From: DATFWC01 sp045801465
Lineage (GTDB): Bacteria > Pseudomonadota > Alphaproteobacteria > Rhizobiales > Xanthobacteraceae
Assembly: GCA_045801465.1 (NCBI GenBank)
Contig: JBJMSU010000197.1
Location: 1 to 9,834 of the forward strand
Direction of reading: 5' to 3'
DNA length: 9,834 nt
Shown: in pieces, positions 5,773 to 9,834 of the stretch
How the letters are laid out: each line of letters begins with the position of its first letter
Position numbering within the stretch: the first letter of the stretch is position 1
The notes under the pieces: generated by a model
Told to the model about the DNA's origin: nothing
Seen by the model: the letters and a program-made list of their open reading frames with translations, nothing else
Databases searched by the model: none
Translations under genes and position numbers: made by a program

Positions 5773-6686
5773 TGGAGGCGAAGAACGCAGGCGACGTGAC
5801 GACGGCGCGGCAGCAATCGGATGCGCCGCAGCCGGTCGCGCACGTCGCCAATTCGCAGCCCCGGCGCATCTGGCTGTGCGCCGATGACTACGGCATCTCG
5901 CCCGCCGTCAATGCCGCCATCCGCGACCTCGTCATGCGCGGCCGCATCAATGCCGCTTCCGTCATGGTGGCGGCCCCGAGCTTCACGCGCTCCGAGGCGC
6001 GTTCGCTCGGCATTCTCAATGCCGGCGGCCGGCGCGTCGCCATCGGGCTGCATCTGACGCTCACCGCGCCGTTCCGTCCGCTGAGCAATAACTTTGCGCC
6101 CGTGGTCGAGGGCACGTTCCCGCCGTTGCAGGAGCTCATGCGCCAGGCGCTCCTGCGCCGGCTCGACCGCGACGCGCTCGCGGCGGAAGTGAAGGCGCAA
6201 TTCGCCAGCTTCGTCGCGGCGTTCGCGCAGGCGCCCGATTTCGTCGACGGGCATCGTCACGTGCACCTGTTGCCGCAGGTGCGCGACGCGGTGCTGGCCG
6301 CCACCAAAGAGCTCAGCCCGGGCGCATGGGCGCGCCAGTGCGCCGGCACCGGCGCCTTCTTCACGCGCTTCTCCGACCCGAAGGGCTTGCTGGTGGAATG
6401 GCTCAGCCGCGGATTTTCCCGCCGCGCGCGCGCCCTTGGCGTGCCCACCAATATGGCCTTCGCCGGCACCTACACGTTTCACGCCGACGCCGATTTTGCC
6501 GCGCTGTTTCCCAGCTTCCTGAGCGGCATGACGGATGCCGGCCTGATCATGTGTCATCCCGGACGCGTCGATGCCGAGCTCGAACGCCTCGATCCCCTCA
6601 CCACGCTGCGCGAGCGCGAATACGAGTTCTTGCTCGGCGAGACGTTCCCGCGCCTGCTCGCCGAGCACCACGTCGCCTTGGCGTGA
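5772..6686 (+). CDS. ChbG/YdjC-family carbohydrate deacetylase (HpnK/NaxD-like)
   Basis: 304 residues. The YdjC/ChbG superfamily removes N-acetyl groups from amino sugars with a metal ion. Known members act on chitobiose (ChbG), hopanoid glycosides (HpnK) or undecaprenyl-phosphate-linked N-acetylhexosamine (NaxD). Visible: LCADDYGISPAVNAAI (35-50, metal and catalytic D38/D39); SVMVAAPSF (63-71); IGLHLTLTAPFRPL (91-104, H94); FVDGHRHVHLLPQV (157-170, D159, H161, H163, H165); IMCHPGRVDAELERLDPLTT (259-278, H262). All the family's key Asp/His positions appear present. There is no signal peptide or membrane helix, so it should act in the cytoplasm. The start is the ATG overlapping the glycosyltransferase TGA by one base; longer in-frame extension into that gene is read-through only. 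The first 31 residues are variable and probably disordered. Coupling to a polyprenyl-phosphate glycosyltransferase favours a lipid-linked amino sugar as substrate (inference). Confidence 0.9.
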   Translation: MEAKNAGDVTTARQQSDAPQPVAHVANSQPRRIWLCADDYGISPAVNAAIRDLVMRGRINAASVMVAAPSFTRSEARSLGILNAGGRRVAIGLHLTLTAPFRPLSNNFAPVVEGTFPPLQELMRQALLRRLDRDALAAEVKAQFASFVAAFAQAPDFVDGHRHVHLLPQVRDAVLAATKELSPGAWARQCAGTGAFFTRFSDPKGLLVEWLSRGFSRRARALGVPTNMAFAGTYTFHADADFAALFPSFLSGMTDAGLIMCHPGRVDAELERLDPLTTLREREYEFLLGETFPRLLAEHHVALA

Positions 6687-6809
6687 ACCGCGGGGGGTGT
6701 GGGCGCCGGCCGCGGCCCCGTGCGAAAATGTCACGCTCCCGCCATTCCGCGGGGTTACTGCGCTTCCCATATCATGCCCGGCCCGGATGAGGCCCCAGAG
6801 GAGAGCGCC

Positions 6810-7688
6810 ATGACACCGCAGGAACGTGAGCTCATCGTCGATCTGTTCGAGCGGCTCGCCGCGCTGGAAGACCAGCCGCGCGATCCGGAAGCCGAGCGGG
6901 CCATTCGCGAGGGCCTCGCCAAGGCGCCGCACGCGCTCTACCCCTTGGTGCAGAGCGTGCTCGTCCAGGACGAGGCGCTGAAAGCCGCCGACGCTCACAT
7001 CCAGGAGCTCGAGGCGGCATTGCAGGGCGGACCGGGCGGGCCGGAGCAGCCCAAAGGATTTCTCGACAGCATGCGCGATACCCTGTTCGGTCGCGATGAA
7101 GGCCGCGGACGCGAGGAGGCGCGCGGCTCGGTTCCCTCGGTGCGTCCCGGCGATCAGCCCATGGGCGTCCCGCCGCAATACCGGTCGGGCACGGGCGCGC
7201 CATGGGGCAGCGGCGCGCCGTCAGGATCGATGGGGCCAGGCGGGATGGGACCGGGCGGCATGGGGCCGGGCGGAATGGCGTCGGGCGGCATGGCGCCGGA
7301 GCCCGGCCGTGGCGGCTCTTTCTTGGGGACCGCGGCAGCCGCTGCAGCCGGCGCGATTGGCGGCGGGCTCCTGCTCAACGGCATCCGCGGCATGCTCGGC
7401 GGGCAGCAACACCACGGACCATTCGCCGGCGCCTTCGATGAGATCGCGTCCGGCGGCTCGCGCGCGCCATGGGGCGGTGGCGGTGGTGGCGAGCTTGGCC
7501 GCGAGGCCGGGCTCGACGATATCGGCCGCGGCGGGCAGGGGCGTGCCGGCCTGTTCGATTCGCCCGAGCAGGATGCCGGCCATGACCGCACCGCCGGCCT
7601 CGTCGACAGCGACGCCGATTCCGAGTTCCAGGATGCGGAATTGGACGACGATGTGGATGGCGGCTCCGACGACACCGACTATGCGTGA
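6810..7688 (+). CDS. DUF2076 domain protein with MGPGG repeats and glycine-rich hydrophobic segment
   Basis: 292 residues. The opening MTPQERELIVDLFERLAALE (1-20) with RDPEAERAIREGL, then ALYPLVQSVLVQDEAL (42-57) and a short helical, probably coiled-coil stretch to about 72, is the DUF2076 signature. The family's function is unknown; some members carry an old 'periplasmic ligand-binding sensor' label that I see no support for, as no signal peptide is present. After FLDSMRDTLFG (84-94) comes a low-complexity part: M-G-P-G-G repeats (141-163), an Ala/Gly hydrophobic segment (171-198, FLGTAAAAAAGAIGGGLLLN) able to cross or stick to a membrane, a second Gly-rich stretch (222-227), and an acidic tail (about 251-292). 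The start is set by a strong GAGGAG (6798-6803), 6 bases upstream; an in-frame GTG-type extension to 6699 lacks this and is unlike the family. Transcribed alone or from read-through of the deacetylase gene 123 bases upstream. Confidence 0.88.
   Translation: MTPQERELIVDLFERLAALEDQPRDPEAERAIREGLAKAPHALYPLVQSVLVQDEALKAADAHIQELEAALQGGPGGPEQPKGFLDSMRDTLFGRDEGRGREEARGSVPSVRPGDQPMGVPPQYRSGTGAPWGSGAPSGSMGPGGMGPGGMGPGGMASGGMAPEPGRGGSFLGTAAAAAAGAIGGGLLLNGIRGMLGGQQHHGPFAGAFDEIASGGSRAPWGGGGGGELGREAGLDDIGRGGQGRAGLFDSPEQDAGHDRTAGLVDSDADSEFQDAELDDDVDGGSDDTDYA
7230..7298 (+). repeat. 15-bp in-frame tandem repeat coding M-(G/A)-(P/S)-G-G
   Basis: Four full units (7230-7244, 7245-7259, 7260-7274, 7275-7289) and a partial fifth (7290-7298) of ATGGGNCCGGGCGGN type encode MGPGG three times, then MASGG and MAP. 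Third-base differences between units show the array is not brand new. Length change by slippage would stay in frame. Confidence 0.9.
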
Positions 7689-7728
7689 GTGAACCGGGAC
7701 GACTTCGTCACCTCGCTCAGCGTGTTGG

Positions 7729-7770
7729 CATGATCTTTCCGAAAGCGGTGAGCCGATGTTCGCGATCATG
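7729..7770. repeat. Decayed copy of a Rhizobiales intergenic palindromic repeat
   Basis: CATGATC (7729-7735) and GATCATG (7764-7770) are perfect inverted arms around TTTCCGAAAGCGG... The layout CATGATCTTT-CCGAAA-CGGT-...-TTCG-GATCATG resembles, from memory, a dispersed palindromic element common between genes in Bradyrhizobium-like genomes (arms CATGATCTTTTCCGAAA and TTTCGGGATCATG). The inner part has diverged and lost pairing. It sits in the 3' untranslated region of the DUF2076 gene. Confidence 0.55.
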
Positions 7771-7862
7771 TTCCGCGTAATGCCGAGCAACGCCACACCC
7801 GCAGAGATGATCGCGGCGGGCTGTCGGTGACGCAGGTGCCGCCGTCGGCTGCACGAAACGCG

Positions 7863-7892
7863 AAAGGCCGCCGCTCGACCGCGGCGGCCTTT
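7863..7892. terminator. Bidirectional intrinsic terminator between DUF2076 and L,D-transpeptidase genes
   Basis: AAAGGCCGCCGC (7863-7874), loop TCGACC, GCGGCGGCCTTT (7881-7892): a perfect 12-bp stem. The plus strand continues TTTCTCTC, while the minus strand ends the stem in TTT then CG. It lies 174 bases after the DUF2076 stop and 28 bases after the L,D-transpeptidase stop on the other strand, so it suits both convergent transcripts. Confidence 0.85.
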
Positions 7893-7920
7893 CTCTCCCG
7901 TCCCCACGCCAAATGCGTTG

Positions 7921-8664
7921 TTAGATCACCACGACTTTGGTGCCGATCCTGACGCGCTCGTAGAGGTCAATGACGTCTTCGTTGCGCATACGGATGCAGC
8001 CCGAGGAGACCTGGGTTCCGATCGTCCACGGCTCGTTCGAACCGTGAATGCGGTAGAGCGTGTTGCCGAGATACATGGCGCGCGCGCCGAGCGGGTTGTC
8101 CGGACCGCCGGCCATGTGGCGCGGCAGGTCGGGGCGGCGCTTGAGCATCTCGTCGGGCGGCCGCCAGTCGGGCCATTCGCGCTTGGCCGAGACGTGCTTG
8201 AGACCCGCCCAGGTGAAGCCGGGCCGTCCGACGCCGATGCCGTAGCGCAGCGCCTTGCCGTCCTCGAGCACGAGATAGAGGAAACGCATGGGGGTATCGA
8301 TGATGATCGTTCCCGCCGTCTCGTCGCCCGGATAGTCAACCACTTGTCGGCGATAGATGGGATTCATCTCGAAGCGCGCCGCCTGGGCGGCCGGATCGCC
8401 GCCCGGATATGCGACCTGCCGGCCATAGCGGTCGACGACGTCGGATTGCATCGGCAAGGAGGCCGCACGTGTCGGCGTCGGCGCGCCGTTGCCGAACACG
8501 AACTCGATGAATCCGCCGCCGAGATTGCCGCGCGCCGGCTGCGCATACTGTGCCGCGCGCGCCCCGCGGACTGTGTCGTTGGGATAGACCGGCATCAGTT
8601 GGGCATGGGCCGAACAGGTGCCAAGCGCGCTCGCGACGAGCGCAATCGCCATCATTCGCTGCAT
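7921..8664 (-). CDS. Secreted L,D-transpeptidase (YkuD domain)
   Basis: 247 residues. An N-terminal signal peptide (MQRMMAIALVASALGTCSAHA, predicted cut after A21, AHA|Q) sends it to the periplasm. There YkuD enzymes form 3-3 peptidoglycan cross-links or attach proteins to the wall; in several Hyphomicrobiales they tether outer-membrane beta-barrels. A proline/alanine-rich linker is followed by IIIDTPMRFLYLVLEDGKAL (120-139), the start of the YkuD fold. The catalytic region has YRIHGSN (204-210, H207) and VSSGCIRMRNEDVIDLYERV (219-238, nucleophile C223), so the active site looks intact. The ATG at 8662-8664 is preferred because it begins the signal peptide; the frame stays open to a TTG at 8754, but that adds residues ahead of the signal. 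ATGs at 8655 and 8652 are also possible. No strong ribosome binding site is seen. It converges on the DUF2076 gene and is divergent from cheZ. Confidence 0.92.
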   Translation of the reverse strand: MQRMMAIALVASALGTCSAHAQLMPVYPNDTVRGARAAQYAQPARGNLGGGFIEFVFGNGAPTPTRAASLPMQSDVVDRYGRQVAYPGGDPAAQAARFEMNPIYRRQVVDYPGDETAGTIIIDTPMRFLYLVLEDGKALRYGIGVGRPGFTWAGLKHVSAKREWPDWRPPDEMLKRRPDLPRHMAGGPDNPLGARAMYLGNTLYRIHGSNEPWTIGTQVSSGCIRMRNEDVIDLYERVRIGTKVVVI

Positions 8665-8675
8665 CGACGTACTCT

Positions 8676-8758
8676 GAACTTGTTCGCCGTGACGGGAGCG
8701 AAGGCTCTCGCCGCGCCCAAGTACACCGGGAAAGCTCAACTGAATGGTAAACAAGTTC
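8676..8758. promoter_or_regulatory. Long-range 9-bp inverted repeat in the leader of the L,D-transpeptidase gene
   Basis: GAACTTGTT (8676-8684) and AACAAGTTC (8750-8758) are perfect complements 65 bases apart, just upstream of the transpeptidase ATG. In a transcript starting above 8758 they could pair and enclose the leader close to the start codon; as DNA they could be two operator half-sites. Confidence 0.35.
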
Positions 8759-8760
8759 GA

Positions 8761-8779
8761 GCCGCGAAATCTTCGCGGC
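8761..8779. other. Perfect stem-loop in the ldt-cheZ intergenic region
   Basis: GCCGCGAA (8761-8768), loop ATC, TTCGCGGC (8772-8779): an 8-bp perfect stem with a 3-base loop. No T-run follows on either strand, so it is not a plain terminator. It lies two bases from the right arm of the inverted repeat at 8750-8758. Confidence 0.5.
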
Positions 8780-8802
8780 CCGTAGAAGAACTATTCAGGA
8801 TA

Positions 8803-8822
8803 TTACGGTTGATTTGCCGTAA
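8803..8822. promoter_or_regulatory. AT-rich inverted repeat in the ldt-cheZ divergent region (operator candidate)
   Basis: TTACGG (8803-8808) and CCGTAA (8817-8822) are perfect 6-bp arms with 8 bases between. The palindrome CGAATTCG (8827-8834) and TTAAGGTTAA (8835-8844) follow at once. This is the most AT-rich part of the 328-base gap (8665-8992), the expected place for the divergent promoters. I could not pick a convincing -35/-10 pair. A further hairpin GCCGCC-GCTC-GGCGGC lies at 8906-8921. Nothing else coding was seen in the gap. Confidence 0.35.
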
Positions 8823-8992
8823 ACCTCGAATTCGTTAAGGTTAATCGGCCGTATCGATGTCTTGGCGGGATAGACCGTGTCGCGGTTTGCCCGGATGGCG
8901 AATTTGCCGCCGCTCGGCGGCGTCGTGAACCTGCCGTTAAACGCGCGCCGCGTAAAAAAGGAACCTGGCGGGACAGGTTAAGGCGGCACGCG

Positions 8993-9712
8993 GTGCAGCG
9001 GAAGGTTTTCCGAGTCGAAACGGTGATGCGCGCGCGCAATGGCGCCGCGCACCACAATGGCGCGACGGAAGGAAGCCGCTGCCATGACGCCATCATGGCG
9101 GAGCTCAGGGAGCTGCGCACGCTGATCCAACCGCGCGAAGATTTGACCCACGGCGTCATCGAGGCTTACCGCAACGAGATCGCCGAGGCGCAGAAGCTCA
9201 AGGCCGAGCTCGACCTCATCTACGACGCCATCAACAAGACCAAGAAGGAGATCGCCACCCTGCACGTCACCGGCTTCGAAGGGCCGGAAATGAAGCGGGT
9301 GACGCACGAGCTCGACGCGATCGTCGGCGGAACCGAGAAGGCGACCGAGGGCATCCTGGCGGCGGCGGAATTCATCGACCAGGCCGCGAACACGCTCAGC
9401 GCCGCGCTCAAATCGGAGCAGGACAAGGCGCTCGCCCACGACATTCAGGATCAGGTGATCCATATCTTCGAGGCGTGCAATTTCCAGGACCTGACCGGGC
9501 AGCGCATCACCAAGGTGGTCGCCACGTTGCAGTTCATCGAGACCCATATCATCCGGATGATGGAGATCTGGGGCGGCATCGAATCGTTCAAGGACATCGC
9601 GCCGAGCGCGATGGCCGAGCGCGACCGCGACGTGAAGCTCCTCAACGGGCCGAGCCTCGAGGGCGAGCTGGGCCACGCCTCGCAGGACGAGATCGACGCG
9701 CTGTTCAATTGA
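8993..9712 (+). CDS. cheZ: CheZ-type protein phosphatase (orphan)
   Basis: 239 residues, mostly helical. CheZ removes phosphate from CheY-P to reset the flagellar switch. The key segment EACNFQDLTGQRITKVVATL (160-179) aligns with E. coli CheZ QDFQDLTGQVIKR; D166 and Q170 match the catalytic D143 and Q147. Residues about 53-160 should form the long helical hairpin of the CheZ dimer, and the tail ASQDEIDALFN (229-239) is the expected CheY-P-binding peptide. The chosen start is GTG (8993) with AAGG 9-12 bases upstream (8980-8983), since MQRKVFRVET resembles the family opening I recall; the ATG at 9026 would shorten it by 11 residues. No other chemotaxis or flagellar gene is in the window, so it may act on a response regulator encoded elsewhere. 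It is divergent from the L,D-transpeptidase gene. Confidence 0.85.
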   Translation: MQRKVFRVETVMRARNGAAHHNGATEGSRCHDAIMAELRELRTLIQPREDLTHGVIEAYRNEIAEAQKLKAELDLIYDAINKTKKEIATLHVTGFEGPEMKRVTHELDAIVGGTEKATEGILAAAEFIDQAANTLSAALKSEQDKALAHDIQDQVIHIFEACNFQDLTGQRITKVVATLQFIETHIIRMMEIWGGIESFKDIAPSAMAERDRDVKLLNGPSLEGELGHASQDEIDALFN

Positions 9713-9775
9713 CGTGTTGCCCGTTATCGAAGGGCGTGTACTCATAGAATCGCAACTGGTGATGACGTGCTCAAT

Positions 9776-9820
9776 GTCCGCTTTGGCCCCACTTTGCGGA
9801 CTCAAGTCGGACATGTCCGA
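9776..9820. repeat. Palindromes downstream of cheZ (hairpin plus 14-bp perfect palindrome)
   Basis: GTCCGC (9776-9781) and GCGGAC (9796-9801) form a stem around 14 bases. A few bases later TCGGACATGTCCGA (9807-9820) is a perfect 14-bp palindrome. GTCCG occurs three times in 50 bases. No T-run follows, so it is not a simple terminator. It may be another dispersed intergenic repeat or an operator of a gene beyond the right edge. The 122 bases after cheZ (9713-9834) show no coding sequence. Confidence 0.5.
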
Positions 9821-9834
9821 GGTCCGAGAAGTGC

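Noticed and set aside
5772..6686. Firm naming as hpnK
   Set aside because: The YdjC/ChbG family includes HpnK, NaxD and ChbG; no hopanoid genes are in the window, and the partner glycosyltransferase looks ArnC/GtrB-like, not HpnI-like.
5688..7178. 496-codon minus-strand open frame across the deacetylase and DUF2076 genes
   Set aside because: Spans two supported plus-strand genes and their gap; no motif, His/Arg/Gly-rich shadow.
8665..8754. TTG-start extension of the L,D-transpeptidase
   Set aside because: It would place 30 residues before a clear signal peptide; the ATG at 8664 is the natural start.
7918..8838. 306-codon plus-strand open frame opposite the L,D-transpeptidase
   Set aside because: The minus strand carries a signal peptide and the full YkuD catalytic motif; the plus frame has nothing recognisable.
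8835..8981. TTAA motifs as CtrA binding sites
   Set aside because: TTAA occurs at 8835, 8841, 8937 and 8978, but no pair has the required 7-base spacing (TTAA-N7-TTAA).

Overview
The window is high-GC DNA (about two-thirds G+C in typical coding stretches) from an alphaproteobacterium, most likely order Hyphomicrobiales (Rhizobiales), Bradyrhizobium/Xanthobacteraceae side. This rests on the alphaproteobacterial form of HisRS, the hisS-hisZ-hisG order, the CheZ-like protein and a decayed copy of an intergenic palindrome that I recall from Bradyrhizobium-like genomes. No phage, transposase, CRISPR array, tRNA or rRNA was seen. Almost all the sequence is chromosomal housekeeping or envelope genes.

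Layout. (1) Bases 1-185, minus strand: the first 61 codons of a class III omega-aminotransferase, cut by the window edge. (2) 294-4063, plus strand: hisS (histidyl-tRNA synthetase), then after 152 bases hisZ and hisG, which overlap by ATGA. HisZ is a HisRS paralogue that serves as the regulatory subunit of HisG, the first enzyme of histidine biosynthesis, so the block pairs histidine making with histidine charging. The middle of hisS (about 811-1185, the tRNA-contacting insertion domain) falls to roughly 48% GC with different codon choice, which looks like an intragenic mosaic. (3) 4067-6686: a probable polyprenyl-phosphate-sugar cassette. A GtrA-type small membrane protein is on the minus strand. 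Divergent from it is a DPM1/ArnC/GtrB-type glycosyltransferase, translationally coupled (TGATG) to a ChbG/YdjC-type carbohydrate deacetylase. The 146-base divergent control region holds a good sigma70-like promoter, an 8-bp inverted repeat over its -10 box, and a 10-bp tandem duplication at the glycosyltransferase start codon. (4) 6810-7688: a DUF2076 protein with Met-Gly-Pro-Gly-Gly repeats, a glycine-zipper-like hydrophobic stretch and an acidic tail. (5) 7689-7920: a repeat relic and a strong bidirectional terminator. (6) 7921-8664, minus strand: a secreted L,D-transpeptidase. (7) 8665-8992: a palindrome-rich divergent intergenic region. (8) 8993-9712: an orphan CheZ-type phosphatase whose C-terminal tail resembles the CheY-P-binding peptide of FliM. 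(9) 9713-9834: non-coding, with palindromes.

The most promising system is the GtrA / glycosyltransferase / ChbG-type deacetylase trio. Its parts match, in logic, the ArnC-ArnD-ArnE/F steps and the Francisella FlmF2-NaxD steps: load a sugar on a polyprenyl phosphate, deacylate it to a free amine, and flip it. The final transferase (ArnT/FlmK type) is not in the window. All statements come from reading the sequence; no database search was run.
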